A DNA stretch of 64,000 nt from Solanum dulcamara (Eukaryota > Streptophyta > Magnoliopsida > Solanales > Solanaceae): contig NC_077246.1 of the NCBI RefSeq assembly GCF_947179165.1, forward strand, positions 71,644,421 to 71,708,420, written 5' to 3'. The translations under genes were made by a program, and so were the position numbers. A model generated the notes under the pieces. The model made no database searches, was not told the DNA's origin, and was given only the letters and a program-made list of their open reading frames with translations. Positions 24,101 to 38,200 of this stretch are shown piece after piece. How positions within the stretch are numbered: position 1 is the stretch's first letter; every line of letters starts with the position of its first letter.

Positions 24101-26040
24101 AAAGTAAAATTGTGTTTCTTCTCATAATGACTTGAATACATAGTCAAGATTAGATGCAGATGTATCAGCCTGAATGTTTGATAATTTTACTGTGCATCTG
24201 TGGGAATAAGTTGAGGTAGTGAGTCTACCCTTTTATGGATTTAAAGAATATCACTCTTTAACTAGGCCTCTTCTTCAGTAAAACATTGTTTCTATACAAG
24301 TACTAAAAGCAGATTATCATAACATAATTATCTCTTCTAAATTAACAAAGTTTAGTTTCTCAAAACTTTTTTTTTTAACTTTACCTTTGTCAAATAAAGT
24401 TTCTCAAAACTGCTGTATTTAAGTAAAACCTCTACAAGAAGATATTGTGTATAATACGGTAACAAGTTTAGTGGTGAGGCTGCTTTTTATGAACTTTTAG
24501 AACACATTATTGACTACCATCAATAAAAAGATTGTTTTAATTTGATTATTAATGCCTTGTTAACAAAGTTTACTTTTGAAACTTTTGTTTCTAAGTAGAA
24601 ACTCTAAAGGGAAATAATGTGTAATGGCTTGGGATGAATAGCCATATGGACTGTTGGCATCAAATCTAGTCTCAAATTATTAACCTGGAAGCGAAATAGT
24701 TGTAAAATATTTCTCATCTTTTATGGAACAGCTTCAATATGAAAATTTACAATTTTCTTCTATCCTTCTGCTCTAGAAGGCAAACAGTTTTGGTCTAAGG
24801 TTTATTAGTATCTGCCTTTTCTTTTGTTTTAGGCTGCTTCTGAAACAATTAATTACCATGGAAGTCATTCAATGGACATCATTATGGAATACTTTCAAGG
24901 ATGAGTTTGAAAATGAAAAGAATATGCTTGGTGGCTCTTTGGGTGACAAGGCAGCTGAAGATCTCAGACTGAGAGTTATAGAGCATGTAATACCCTATGC
25001 TGCAAATCTCTCTTTTGCTCCTTTTTATGGCTTCTTGGTTCATTTTTCCTATGATTATTTCTTTGCAGAACATTCTTGTTGTCTCAAAATACTACTCGAG
25101 GATAACTTTGAAAAGATTAGCAGATTTATTGTGCCTTTCCATTCAGGTTGGTATTCATGGTTCCTCATTCCTGATTATACATCACATCTGAGATGTTCCT
25201 TTATAAATTTTACTATTGAAATATAGATAAGTTTCCATTAGATTAATTCTCTGCAAAGTATGTACGCTGCAAGAACATTGTGGGTTAAATTTAAACCCCT
25301 CAAAACAAATAGCAATGTAACTGTGTTTTCTTTCCCCACGTGTCTCTAACATTGTTTCTTGAAAAATCTGTGTTGTAGCATACATCACTAGCATTTGTAA
25401 GTCTCATGGATAGCGTGAAAATTATGCTCCATCTTTGCAGTTAAAAAGAAAAGAAAATCATGGCGTTGTGAATAATAAACAGTTGACTTGAATCACTGTG
25501 AGAGCTACTACAAGCTCTCAAATTAGATCCCTCTTGATAGTTAGTCTTTAAATTTAGATTTTAATAGTACCCCAAAAGCTCCATTGGCATTTAATGCTGC
25601 TAGTGTAGTTAGGTATTGGTTTGAGTGGGTTTAAAAATCTGAAAACTATGATCTGGATGCCTAAGTTAACTATTTTATGGCTGAAGAGTGTCTGCTATCC
25701 AGTTCCACATGATCATCCTGATCATCATTGTTATTCTGAAAACATTGTTTACATGTTCTTCTGAACCGATTGAAATTGCGTGTTTTACTCATTAACATGT
25801 GCTTTTGTTCTCTCATCTCAGGAAGCCGAAGAACACCTTTCAGAAATGGTTGTATCAAAAGCACTTGTCGCAAAGATTGACAGACCTGTGGGTATAGTCT
25901 GTTTTCAACCAGCAAAAGACAGCAATGACGTACTAAATTCTTGGGCTTTTAATTTAGAGAAGCTGCTTGACCTTGTTGAGAAGAGTTGTCACCAAATCCA
26001 CAAGGAGACAATGGTGCACAAAGCTGCAATAAGGGCTTGA
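18179..26040 (+). CDS. RPN5: 26S proteasome regulatory subunit RPN5 (non-ATPase subunit 12)
   Basis: A subunit of the 19S lid that scaffolds the deubiquitinase module. Exons: 18179-18181, 18275-18469, 19866-19973, 20079-20183, 20330-20386, 20466-20662, 22435-22534, 23668-23780, 24833-24986, 25069-25146 and 25822-26040. All have GT-AG borders and the phases close to give 442 residues, the usual plant length. Diagnostic stretches are Lys-Gln-Met-Arg-Gln-Ala-Gly-Asp near the N-terminus, Ile-Tyr-Val-Glu-Ile-Glu-Arg-Ala-Arg (from about 103), the basic [10 protein letters not shown] linker, and the PCI domain (about 270-420) with Ser-Lys-Tyr-Tyr-Ser-Arg-Ile-Thr-Leu. The C-terminus is His-Gln-Ile-His-Lys-Glu-Thr-Met. 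The first intron follows the ATG directly, so exon 1 contributes only the start codon. An intron-retaining frame also stays open from 18179, but its extra residues are not family-like. Confidence 0.93.
18566..18810 (+). repeat. Tandem duplication in RPN5 intron 2
   Basis: Two copies (about 18,566-18,688 and 18,712-18,810) share cagtaaggaggaca, then acacattt-gaagtgttg, tgcttgttcatatata and ttattggaaattttgaa. The second copy has lost some TA repeats. It is non-coding. Confidence 0.75.
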
Positions 26041-27174
26041 AAGATTGGCAGGACTCCAAAGGTAGCTTATCAATCATGGTAATTGTAATCGAGGAGCAGT
26101 TATGTGACAAAACTGAAATCGTTTTCCAGTCTGGCTGCCTGACCCTCAAAGGGGAAAAAGCTCGTAGTCTCAATCCTTTCACCCCTGTTATCTTCATCTG
26201 CCTCCTCAACTTCCTTGGCTTAGACTTTTTCTTGCATCTACATTGTTTTGTTTGTATTTCCTCTTGTATTCTCCTGATGCTGCTTTATTCATTGTGATCA
26301 ACAACGGTTATCATTGATGTTAAGAGATCACAGGTTAATATACTCTTCGAGTTATTCGTCAAATAGGATCAGATGATTGAAAATTTTATTAGGTTGATAT
26401 CAATCATGTGCCCTCCCCATGCGATCAGACTTCAAAGTGTAGACTTCCTTGTGACTAATCATCATCTTCCTTTGAGAATTGAATGAAAGCATATATATAT
26501 TCAACCAGTTCATTTTCTTTAAGTATCTGCATGCTAAGTATTTTTATTCCATTGTGGAATATAGGTTCGTTTAGATAACACGTGCATTCGCGAGTTTCTT
26601 GTTCCGATGAGGATTGTTTACTCGAGTATGTTAAGGTGTTTATACACGCATTTTATACAAATTTATATTCTATCGAGCATTTGGATTGCTCCAACAAGCA
26701 CCCTAAACTGGACATTTCCCTCCATCCATGAGAAAGATGTAGTTTACCTTATAACCACAATTGTTAGGACCAGCTTGATCACCTCTGATCTAATTGTTTG
26801 TAATGGTTGCAATTTTAGTATTTTGCATATATCAAGCTAATTGTGTATTCAAAAGCTTTAATTTCTTTTGATTCTAAGATTCAATATTCAGTCAAATACC
26901 AACATATAAAATAAGATATCCCAATATTAAGTTATAGTATCACTTATTCCATCATCACCCCATATTGTCTTGTTAAAACAAGAAATTTCCAAAAATAACT
27001 CTTATTTTATGAGCTCTCACTCAAGGTATAGATACCCAACAAAATCATCAAAAAAGAAAACTAGGACTTTGTCCATTACATAGGTCATTATGCAGACCCA
27101 TTTTGGTTCACAATTCATTCAAAATTCATATTGAGGTTATAAATATAAAACCCTAACTAGTCACTTCTACTACA
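26041..27174. other. Convergent intergenic region (RPN5 3' end / ERF 3' end)
   Basis: Holds the 3' UTRs of two genes that face each other. No additional gene, repeat or clear terminator signal was identified. Confidence 0.45.
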
Positions 27175-29014
27175 TCATCTTGAAGAAGAAGAAGGGTAAT
27201 GAGCTGAATCCGACGAAGTAGCCCGAAAATCACTTTCGCTACTCTGACTAGTAGGCTGAGAACCACGAAAATACATACTCGGAACAAAAGGCACTCGAGA
27301 AGAAGAAGACGACGATGGAGAAGAAGAAGAAGACTGGAATGTAGTAGAAAACTTGGATTGGTTTAACAAACTTAAAGATGAATGCACCCTTTGAAAATCA
27401 TCATTCAAGAAATTGCTATTAGATAATTGAGTGTGCACTATTGGATTACTATTTGGAAAAAAAGAGATTGCTGAAAGAGTGTTTGTAGAGGTATTAGGAG
27501 AAATAATACTAGAGACAGGTACATTTTCCACGGAATTCATGGGAAATGTGCCTGTCAGAAACTGTTTTTCTGTTAAAAATCCCAAATTACTTTCCATGGT
27601 AATATTCGTGGGAACTGTGCTTGTCAGAGATGGTTGTTCTATCGAAAATCTCATATTATCAACGTCATTCTGACGTGGGATTGAAGAAGTAGGCAAGAGC
27701 CTAACATTTTCAGGAAAGTTGAGTTTGGCTTTGCTACCCCTAAATTTAAGAGCAGATTCATCATAAGCTCTAGCAGCATCTTCAGCAGTATCGAATGTTC
27801 CAAGCCAAACCCTAGCAGCTTTATATGGATCTCTAATTTCAGCAGCCCATTTTCCCCATGGCCTTTGTCTAACTCCTCTATATCTTCTTCTTGGTTGATT
27901 ATAATCAATAACATTGGTGTTATTATTATGCTCATATGTTGGAGTGCTAGTGTATATGAATGTTGCTTCTGTTGATGATGTCTTGCTTGCAATAGTTCTA
28001 TTAATGCTTGAATCTCCACTACCTATTAACATAATAACACAATCAAAGAAAACATATTTTTAGGGAAGGGTCCATTCAAAAGATATCTATATGTACATGT
28101 AAATATTACCTGCTATATCAATAAAGTTAACTTAATAGTCCAAAAAGAAGTTCCTTTTATTATATAGAAGCACTAGAAGTTTCTTATATTTTCTAGTGTG
28201 TTGAACTATAATAGACACTAGAGAACATAAAAATTAAACTAAAAGTAAATAAACTAACATGACCTAAAGTAAAATTTGAGGCTCTAGTCTTCTTCATGTT
28301 ATCTTTGCATGGATTTACATTACATACAATATTGACATGCTAGTTGGTTTTTGATTTACTGCTATAGATGAAGAGCAGCAGAATTTAAAATTTATATATG
28401 CATTAGCAGAATTTAAAATTTATATATGCATTAATTATGCGAGTTTTTAAATTACAAATCAAATATTGTTGTATTAATTTTATACATAAATAAGAACTAC
28501 ATAACTCACATCCAAATCAACTAATAAATTCATCTTGTATACATTAAAAAAAAGAGAATCAAGGGTCAAAACAAACATATTTAACTATTCCAATTTAATT
28601 TTTTGAATTTTATATCTGAATTATCACCAAATATTTATCAAAACATACCTTAACTATCAATTGTTCTCTTTTTAGTGATATTTCAGATAGAAAAAGTGAA
28701 CAAACTGATAGCTACCGGCAACTTCGATAAACATTTGATGATATATAGTTCAGGTACGAAACTTACATGTACAACCGATAGTTCAAGTATAAAATCAAAA
28801 AATCAAAATATTTTAGATGTATTTTTTACCGAACACTCCATAAATAAAATAACCAAATATAGTCCTATAAACATATATTAAAAGAAGCAAAGTAGAGAAT
28901 TATTTTGCATACCTGATGATGAACTAATAATATTTGACAAGAAATATTGCTGCTCTTCACGTCCTCTTTTTTCTCCAACACCTCCAGAAAATTCATTCAA
29001 AGAAGAAGAACCAA

Positions 29015-29066
<52 letters not shown>

Positions 29067-29279
29067 TCCTTGATTTAATATTCTATCTTCACCAGTAATG
29101 ACACGTGTCAATGCAGAAACCATCACAGACATCTCTTCTTCTCTATTAATATTCCCAGAAAACATTACATTATTATTATTATTATTATTAGTAATCCCAT
29201 CTTCTTCTTCTTCATCTCTTATACTAATTGCCTCATAATCCCCTTTTTTTCTATAATTCGCCACCTTGAATATACACAT
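27175..29279 (-). CDS. AP2/ERF transcription factor, ABR1-like
   Basis: Exon 1 is 29279-28913 and exon 2 is 28022-27175 (minus strand, GT-AG, phase 1), giving 404 residues. The start at 29279 was chosen because it yields Met-Cys-Ile-Phe-Lys-Val-Ala-Asn, the conserved N-terminus of the ABR1/ERF110-113 group. Seventeen residues upstream are open but hydrophobic and unlike the family. A conserved block Met-Ser-x-Met-Val-Ser-Ala-Leu-Thr follows. The AP2 domain (about residues 170-228) has [18 protein letters not shown] and WLGTF, the ERF-type DNA-recognition residues for GCC-box binding. The C-terminal half is Ser-rich with a poly-Ser run. Exon 1 carries two poly-Asn tracts, one of about 17 residues. 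Family members act in the nucleus in ABA, wounding and stress responses; that role here is inferred. Confidence 0.92.
28377..28432. repeat. Perfect 28-bp tandem duplication in the ERF intron
   Basis: Two identical units beginning agcagaatttaaaatttata lie end to end (28,377-28,404 and 28,405-28,432) inside the intron 28,023-28,912. Confidence 0.9.
29014..29066. repeat. (ATT)n microsatellite coding for poly-Asn in the ERF gene
   Basis: About 17 uninterrupted trinucleotides, read as AAT (Asn) on the coding minus strand. A second shorter run lies at 29,168-29,191. Neither breaks the frame. Confidence 0.95.
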
Positions 29280-29475
29280 GTAACACACAAAAAGGAAAAA
29301 AAACCTACTAGTATATAATAGTACTAACAATTACTTTAATATAAAATGACAAATTTGAACATAAGTCTGATGCATCAAACATCTCGCCGCACCCTAAAGA
29401 GAAAGAGAGAGAAAAAATAAATTGAGTTTCAAGAAGGTTGACAAGAGATAGCAAACTAAATTTCTTGAACAAACA

Positions 29476-29486
29476 GTTATATAGAG
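29476..29486 (-). promoter_or_regulatory. Probable TATA box of the ERF gene
   Basis: On the minus strand tctctatataactg lies about 200 bp upstream of the ERF start codon, followed by a leader rich in CT on the coding strand. Placement is plausible for a plant core promoter; there is no transcript evidence. Confidence 0.4.
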
Positions 29487-31027
29487 AGAGATTTAAGGTT
29501 GCTAGAGTTGGGAGTTGAAAATATACTAAAAAACAAAAAAGAAAAAAAGTAAACGCAAAACTTTGTGTTTTTTTAAAAAAAAAATAGAAAAGTTAGATTT
29601 ATAAAGAAAATAAAAGCAAATCTACACTACGAGAGTTGGTTGGTCAACTCATGGGCTAGATAGATACAACAAATAGAAGGAGAAAGTACTCTTAATCACG
29701 TCTGTTTTAGTCCGTTCGAAAAAGAATATGATCCGTTCGAAAAAGAATGACACATTCTTAGATTAAATAATAATTTAATTTTAAAGTATTCATTTTATTT
29801 TTAATAAAATAATTTATAGTCACACAAACATCTATCTCTTATTTTAGATCACAAAAAATATGACCAAAAAAGTTAATATTAGGAAAAAATATATTTTTTT
29901 AAAATAAAATAAATAAATAAAAACGAAAAGTAAGAATTATTTTGGAGAAGCTAAGTGTGAAAGGAGATATCATAAAATTGAGGATGGCAATATTTAGCAG
30001 CTTTTGTTTTGTCAGTTGGTGTTGTTGAGTCCAATATAAGCTAAAGGCCGACATGAACAACCCATTCCTCTTTGTTTTTGTTTTTGTTTTTTTAAAAAAA
30101 TCAATATTCGATATTTACTTTATAATTTGAGTTAATAATCAAAATTATATTTATTAATTAATTTTTTTTTCAAATTTTACATTCTAATTATATATATATA
30201 TATATATATATATTGTTTTTTAAAATTTATTTGAACTATTAGTACTATTTATATATTAAGATACAACCAATTGAATAGTTGATGATGTGTGATGTACACA
30301 TTCTTTTTTTGTTAAAAAGAGGAATGTCAAATAGAATTTTGACTTAGATTAATATTTTCATCCAAATATATTAAAGCATATCTAAGCTATTAAGTTGAGT
30401 TTCATATCTTAACAATCCAATGTTTTCATATCATTACATACTTAAAGTATTAATTGTTAGAAACGTCAAGTGAACTTATTTTTATGGGGATTTTTTTAGC
30501 TATCACACGTCTATTATCGAATAATTTTAAGTATTTAAATGATTCAACAGTAAAAGTCATATCTTTAATATATAGTGTGTGATAGTTCAAATATGTAATA
30601 GTTCAAACATTTATTATGAAATTTTGATTAATCTAAATATTGTATGGCGTAAAATACATTAAAAGGAAAAGTTTTTGAGACCAACATGGGCCACATTATT
30701 TAATTAATTTTGGTGAAAGATCAATTGTTTTTATTTTCCTATGATCAATATAGGAAAAATTAAGATGACCTAGTCTTATGGGACCAAATTAAAAGGATCC
30801 AAACAGGCAATATGTGAATAGTAATGATCACATGTCAATACTATTATTGTAATTAATAATGGAGATTTATCCTATAAAACAGTTTTATAAGTATATTCTG
30901 GAAGACCATTGACCAAGATACTCTAAAAATAGAGTAGTGATGCCAAATTGGACCAGCTGCTCTAAATATTTTGAAACAAATTTGTCAAATTGGTTTTCTA
31001 AGTATATACATTTTTAATTTTATTTTA
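29487..31027. other. AT-rich intergenic DNA upstream of the ERF gene
   Basis: Includes the ERF promoter region. A short direct repeat (gtccgttcgaaaaagaat, twice near 29,711-29,749) and a (TA)n run at 30,189-30,213 are the only structures seen. Confidence 0.4.
30189..30213. repeat. (TA)n microsatellite
   Basis: An uninterrupted TA run of about 12 units. Confidence 0.9.
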
Positions 31028-31028
31028 A

Positions 31029-31148
31029 AGGGCAGCCCGGTGCACTTAAGCTTCCGCTATGCGCAGGGTCCGGGGAAGGGTCCGACCACAAGGGTCTATT
31101 GTACGCAGTCTTACCTTGCATTTCTGCCAGAGGCTGTTTCCAAGTATA
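31029..31148 (+). mobile_element. SINE-like dispersed repeat
   Basis: Begins gggcagcccggtgcactta, then cttccgctatgcgcagggtc, and ends ccagaggctgtttccaag. I recognise this as a widespread plant SINE-like repeat whose GC content stands out against the AT-rich surroundings. A 60-residue open frame crossing it is an artefact. Confidence 0.7.
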
Positions 31149-31469
31149 AATAATTGTATACTCTATATATATTTATTTCAATTTATGATGGGATGTTGAC
31201 AATTTTTTTATTGTTACGACTTTCCAAAGAAAAAAATCGATATATACTTAGTCATAAAATAAATTATAATTAAATATTTTAAATATGTTAATTCAAAAAA
31301 AATTAGGAAGTCGATATATTCTTACAGAAATATATTTAAAAACATACTGATAATGTTAATGCGTTTTTGTATCGACATATTAAATCAGTGGCAATGTACG
31401 TAGTTATTAGTTTTAAAATTGCAGTGAAGTTTTTTTTTTTTTAAAAAAAATAATCTTTCTAATAAAAAA

Positions 31470-31719
31470 TACTCCATCAATTTTAAAAAGAATGACATCC
31501 TTTCCTTTTTAATATATTTAAAAAAGAATGATTCTTTTTTTTTGATAAAATTTTAATTTCAACTTTTCACGTGACATATTTAAGACCACATGATTAAAAC
31601 GTATTTTGATACATTTGACATAACTTTAATTTAGGATTACAAGATTAAATTTTTTTTTTTTTTTTCTTAAACTTCATATCAAATCTTATTAGGCTATTTT
31701 TTTTTAAATGGAGGAAGTA
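31470..31719. mobile_element. Stowaway-like MITE
   Basis: The left end tactccatcaattttaaaaa and the right end aaatggaggaagta are imperfect inverted repeats about 250 bp apart. The interior is non-coding. Confidence 0.5.
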
Positions 31720-32501
31720 ATAAATAAAATAGAAACAATTTTTTTTTCAGAAAATAAAAGAGTCAAATGGGAAATCTGTAATGTTTGGCAGTATTTTTTA
31801 TTTATTGTGGACGGAGATTGACGGTGCTGACGCCGAAAGGCCTTTTTAAAAAGAAGACAAGTGATTGGTCAACGCTGACTTTAGTCAAAGTCTGTGAAAT
31901 ATAACGCGGTTTTTGTAACAGTCACACATGCAATTTTTTTTAAAAAAAATTATGGTGTTGTGCTGTAAAGTTCGATTCAATTTAAGTGCATTTAGATCAA
32001 TTTTACGTGATACATTTCATTATTATAGATATTATGTAATTCTGTTTATTAAATTTGAAAAAATAATTTTTTTTTATCTAATGTTACATTATTGTTTTTG
32101 TTGAAAAATGAATATGAAATTATGTTATTTTTAACTCACTTTATTGATCAGTAATAGAACATATTAACTGCGAAATGAGAAAGATACGCAACTTGAGTAC
32201 TTTCAAAGAATCATCCATCCTAATACTGCTCTTGTCCAAATGATATGTTTTAACTTCAGAGTTTCAATGCATTATTGTTGGTATAATATCATATCTAATT
32301 TTTCTATTTTTGTTAGTGTTACTTTAGTATATATCCGACATATACCACTAAAGAATATATATATTAAAATGATAAGTATTTTTATATTCTTAATTAAAAA
32401 TCTCAAAATTTGAATTTGAGAATAAGTAAGTATTTGATATAAAATCGAGCCTAGTCAGATCCCAATAAAAGAACAGACATTGATTAAAAAAATCAAAATA
32501 A

Positions 32502-32539
<38 letters not shown>

Positions 32540-35229
32540 TAGAAAATAAGCGATGATTTTAAAATTTGTAATCTTTAACATATACTATATTAAAATATTT
32601 GTGTGTTTAAAATAAAACTTAAATTTATAATATATATAATTTCTTTGGGAGTATTTGAATTCCTTTCATTCTCCCCTTTCACCAAGGCTAAGACTTTTAT
32701 TTTGTTCTTTTCCTCTTGTTTTTTAATGATAATTATGTCATGATACATCACAAAATCAACTTTTATTTTTCTTCTTCCAGTTGAAGTGGAAAAGTTGATA
32801 AGATTATTATTTGGTTTACAACTTCAATATCTTTTTCATATTGAATAATACTAGGTCCTAATGCTTACCAATTATTTTTTAAAATGTATTTAATTACAAT
32901 AACAATAATTTCACAGGAGGATAAAATATACGCTGAGCTTATTCTTATTTTTATGGGTTAGAAAAGTTATTTTTGATAGATTCTTGGAAAAAAGAATTAG
33001 TTATTCGGAGAATATATAGCAAGAAGAAGAAAAATGACAACAAAATATTAAGATACAGAAAACGAAGCAACAAATAGCAAAGAAAAACACATTGAAGAAT
33101 AAGAAATTATGTAATTATTAATACTACTTATTGTTAATAAGGAGGAGAATATGGGGCTAGCCCCCTAACTCTCCCACCTAACGCCCGACCATACTCGACT
33201 ATCTACTAATATTCTATTCTAATTTTTGATAATTAGCGACGAATTAGCCAAAAATTACCAATAACTTATGTAGCTAATTTCATCTCTTTTTAGTTAGGGA
33301 GGTCTAGCTAGGTGGATTTAGTTTTATTCTGATTTAAATTCAACCACAAAAAACACAACAAGAAGGTCACTTTCTTTTATTTGGAAAAGCGTCAAATATG
33401 CTCTTAAATTATGTGAAACTAATAAAGATGGCCGCGTTTATAGTTTTGTCCAAAAATATCTTTGCCATCAATATTTTGGTCTAAAAATATCATTACTGTT
33501 ACTTAATGGGTCAAAAATACCTTTTTTCAAATATATATTATTTATTTTCTTTTTGAACAAAATCTTTTCTTAATAATTTTTTTATTAGCAAATATTTATC
33601 CAATTTTAAAAAATATTATTTATTTTACTATGATTAACTTCTGTTATAACCTCTTAACTGACGCATCTACGCTTAATGCACCTCCTTGTCGTAATTAATT
33701 TTATTTTTTTTATAAAAAAAACAACATGTACTTATAGAACGAATACACACACGTACACATATTTCAAACTCAATCAAATTTGTCCACAAATTTGAATTGG
33801 CTTTTTAAGTAATGGTCATGACTCATCATGAGATGAATTGCTGCATATGTATTAGCTAGTTTAGGTCAAACTTTATGAACTTTTAGCAATAAAAATATAA
33901 AATAATTGAATTTAAATAAACTAAAGCTTTATTATTTAAATTGCAAAATATATCAAATTTAATTTCATCTAGATCTGAAAGTTCCGAAACATAACAAATT
34001 TATCAAACAAGATCAACGCAAATAATTAAAATAAATGACACAATATGTGATTTTTTTGTTATACATACATAATTACTTCATAGGAAGTACAGATGTATAT
34101 GCAACTTGTTATTGTTTTATTTTAACATAATGAGCCAAAAACGCCTTTGAATTATTGATCATATAAAGCAATTAAATTTGATCACTTTTATTATTTTTTG
34201 GCACAAAATTACTCTAAACGTTAGTCAAGTTGAGCAAATAAACCTTTAACCTATTGAAAATTAAACAATTATCCTTTTCTGCTAGCTTTTGGCCAAAAAA
34301 ATGCACTTACCTTTAATTAAATGGTACCATTATGCCCCCTAACTATTGATAATAGAAAAATTATGCCCTTTTTGTATAATGCGAAAAAGTTTTACATTAA
34401 TATTATTACATAGTATAATTTTACATGTTGCAATAAGTAATTTACCATATTTTTGCATGTTCAATAGTTATGTTTGCCATTGAGATTTTTCTTAATTTAG
34501 ACCATGAGAGCATAAAAGTATTATAATTTGTAAACATCATAATTAGTTTACGCAATTAGTGGAAATCAAAGTCAAATATTAGACCGTAAAAATATGCAAA
34601 TAATTGACAAAGAGTTTGGATATTCATCATGGGATAATAATAAAAGGGGCAGTGATGTTGTTTTCTTGAATGCCTTCTTATATTAAGTCAGCAAATAAAT
34701 AATGATTCATACCTTTTGACTTCTTTATTCGTTATAAAAATTATAGGCATCATTTATTGTTGAAAAATTTGACTTGAGCTTTATAAATTTTTGACTATTG
34801 AAAAGAATCGCGGGAAAATATCAATTACAAAACCTAGTTTAAAAGTAAATATTATGATTTCTTTCTAAATTTTGACTTAGTTTTTTTTTTTTTAAAAAAA
34901 ATGAACAATGAGGAAATACAGGCATTCCAGAACTATTTTTCTTGGCATTAACACAATTTCATCACTGATACATTCAAACGTGTAGGTGGATCGACTCATC
35001 AAGTTTATCATTTACTGATATAAGGAAATTACTAGCTTGGTTGTTATAGCAAGATACTATAACCTAATGTATATGTACAAAGAGTTAAACCATATTCAAT
35101 CAGGGACATCAATACGGGCCACATCGCGATATGACCTATTATAGATACTAAGCTGTCCCAGCAGCCAGGGAAAAGATAAATAGCAAAACCCAATAGTTCA
35201 AAATGCTTCTGGTTATCTGCATAGGAGCA
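31720..35229. other. AT-rich intergenic DNA between the ERF region and RNR1
   Basis: No gene supported. It contains a (TA)n run at 32,506-32,534. Several non-coding stretches near 33.4 kb and 34.1-34.4 kb read 'caaaaatac' repeatedly and resemble the sequence at 63.2-63.3 kb. The last ~200 bp are the likely RNR1 3' UTR on the minus strand. Confidence 0.4.
32506..32534. repeat. (TA)n microsatellite
   Basis: An uninterrupted TA run of about 14 units. Confidence 0.9.
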
Positions 35230-38200
35230 TTAACTTCCACAAGCCATACACTCGTCGCGGTTACTCAAAGAGCACACCATCTGAGCCATTTTAGTTTCTT
35301 CATCAACTGCAGTCTCTGGTTTTTCCTGCATTAGAGTTCCAAACGTGTTCTGTTACAATGAACATATCGAGTTTATGATGAGAGAGTAAAACAAGATGTA
35401 ATGGTTGATACCTTTAGCATGGAAGTATCAACTGTGAACTTGATAGCATCAGCTGCAGCACGTGATCTTAGATAATACATTCCTGTTTTCAGACCCTGCC
35501 AGTAACAAGTTTGAAATTCAAAGACATGTAAGTAACCTGTGTAAGCAAAACCCCACAAGACAATCTTCACGTAGGAAGATAGAGCAAGCACGTTGGCTCC
35601 TAGATCGACTATTAGGTCTAGTAAGAAAATATTGTGATATGCCAACTAGATGTTTGAAATGGAAAGCATACCCTGGACCAAGTATGAAAATGGAGGGACG
35701 TGAGCTTTCCAAAATTGGGTTGGTCCATATGGATGTTGAGACTCTGACTCTGATCAATATAGCAGCCACGGTCAACAGCCATATCCACCAAGTTCCGTTG
35801 TTTGATCTCCCAAACAGTCCTAACATCATTAAATAGTATAAGCATGAAATTTGAAGTAAAATGAAATTGACAACAGAAAAAACAAGCAATGCAATAAAGA
35901 AATCCATACTTGTATATGAGTTTAAGATCATTAGGAATTTCTGGGATTTTCTGCACAGAACCATCATCGTAAATTATCCTATTCTTGAGAGTAGGAGACC
36001 AAAGCCCCATCTCAGTTAAGTCATGAAGAAGATGCTTGTTCACCACAACAAATTCACCACTGAAAAGGAACATACATAGTTAAAATATGAAGAGAGAAAA
36101 ATTAACTCAATTAGAATTGAGCTAAAGGATAAGGCAGCAAAAGTAACCTTAGAACTCTTCTACTGTAGATATTGGATGTGTATGGCTCAAAGCATTCATT
36201 GTTTCCAAGAATTTGGCTGGTTGAAGCAGTTGGCATTGGAGCTACAAGAAGTGAATTTCTTACACCATTCTTTGCAATCATTTCACGGAGTATACCCCAA
36301 TCCCATCGATCTGATGGTGTTACTCCCCACATGTCCGGCTGGACAATACCCTGAACAGAATTGTCCGATCTTAATTTAGTACAATACGAAATCAAAAAGA
36401 AATAGGCAATAGTGAATCAAACACACAATCTGACAAATCATTAAACTTTTGGCCCCATAATTTCAGGTTTTATTTTGAGCACATTTTCAATTGTCTATTG
36501 AATTAGATATATCATCTTCATATTTAACAGAAAATCACAATTTTTTATCAAGAAGGGCACTCAATGAAAGCCTGGCTCAATTTTCAGAAGTCCTGGAAAA
36601 CCAAGCAAGTGATTCACGTAGTAATCATCAACTAAAGGAAAAGCTCCAATATATACCTTGCTTACAGGACTTCCTGCATATGTCTCATATGGGCCTTCCT
36701 TGGCAGCTAATTCAGAAGAAGCTTTTAAAGCATGGTAGTATATTGTCTCAAATATGTCTTTGTTTAGCTGTTGAGCCTATACATAGACAAAATACAAGAT
36801 CAGCCCAACTGAACCAGTTAAACAACAAAAGATGGATGGAGAGTGACTTACCTCTGGTGAATCAAATGCCATGCCAAGTAATATGAATGTATCTGCAAGA
36901 CCCTGGACCCCAAGTCCAATAGGTCTATGTCGTAAATTAGACCTTTTTGCAGTTTCAACAGGGTAGTAGTTGACATCAATAATTTTGTTCAGGTTCATAG
37001 TCACCAATGCAGTGACCTGCCTCCCATGAAAAATAGAACACAATAAGAAAGATATCCAAGATTAACTTAAGATACATTATAATTTGATAAGTCCAATTTG
37101 TCATAACAAAATCTAACCTCTGCCAGTTTGTCAAAATCAAAGTACCGGTTTTTAGAGCCTCTGCTCCCAACAAGCTTAGACAGTTGTGATTCACTTGGGA
37201 CCTCCTAAAAGATTTAAAAGGAAAATGATGAAATAACAAGACAAAGAAAACTAAAAATGAAGCAATGTTTTTAAGTGTATGGCATTTGTATTTACCTTCT
37301 CTCTAACATATCGTGGAAGAGCAATTGATGCAAGATTGCACACAGCAGTTTCAGTAGGACTTGTGTATTCAATAATTTCAGTACACAAGTTAGAAGACTT
37401 GATTGTGCCAAGATTCTGCTGGTTGCTTTTTCTGTTACAAGTATCCTATAATAACAAACAGAAGAAAGGATTAAAAAAGGTTTTGATGCATCTAAACAAC
37501 AAAAACAACAAGATTAACAATATTAAAGTCACCTTATATAGCATGTACGGGGTCCCAGTTTCTATCTGAGACTTCAAGATCTCAAACCAGAGATTTTGTG
37601 CTTGCACAACCTTCTTAGCCTTGCCCTGAATTAACAAAATGGGATCATTTAGATCATATGCTGACAAATATCAAGTAGTCCAAGGATTCCAAGCTTGGCA
37701 GGCAATTAATCACAATAGTTGACTTGTTTTTACCTCTCTTTCATACTTTGTATACATCTTCTCAAAATCTTCACCCCAGCAATCTGCCAATCCAGGAGCC
37801 TCACTTGGACAAAATAAAGACCATTGCCCATTGCTTTGGACTCTTTCCATAAAAAGATCTGGCACCCAAAGAGCATAGAAAAGATCTCGGGCCCGATGCT
37901 CTTCCTGCAGAGATAGACATGTTGGTCAATTTAGCAATTACAATCCTTATGGCATGAAAAGATTACGCAAATCCTAATGTAAAGAACAGTTTGATTAAGT
38001 CGCCTTAGTCCTATGAGACTAATAATTATTGGGAGTTGATTACATCAAGGATAATAACTACACCTTTCCATGGTTCTTCCTCAAATCCAGAAATTCAAAT
38101 ATATCAGAATGCCAGGGCTCAAGATAGATAGCAAAAGCACCTACACACAACATAAAATTGTCAGAAAAAATCAAATCAAGTCTGGGTCCATGATAACTAT

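Noticed and set aside
35373..36395. Several overlapping open frames of 60-150 codons on both strands
   Set aside because: All are shadows or intron read-throughs of RNR1 exons 13-16; splicing in the RNR1 frame explains the region.
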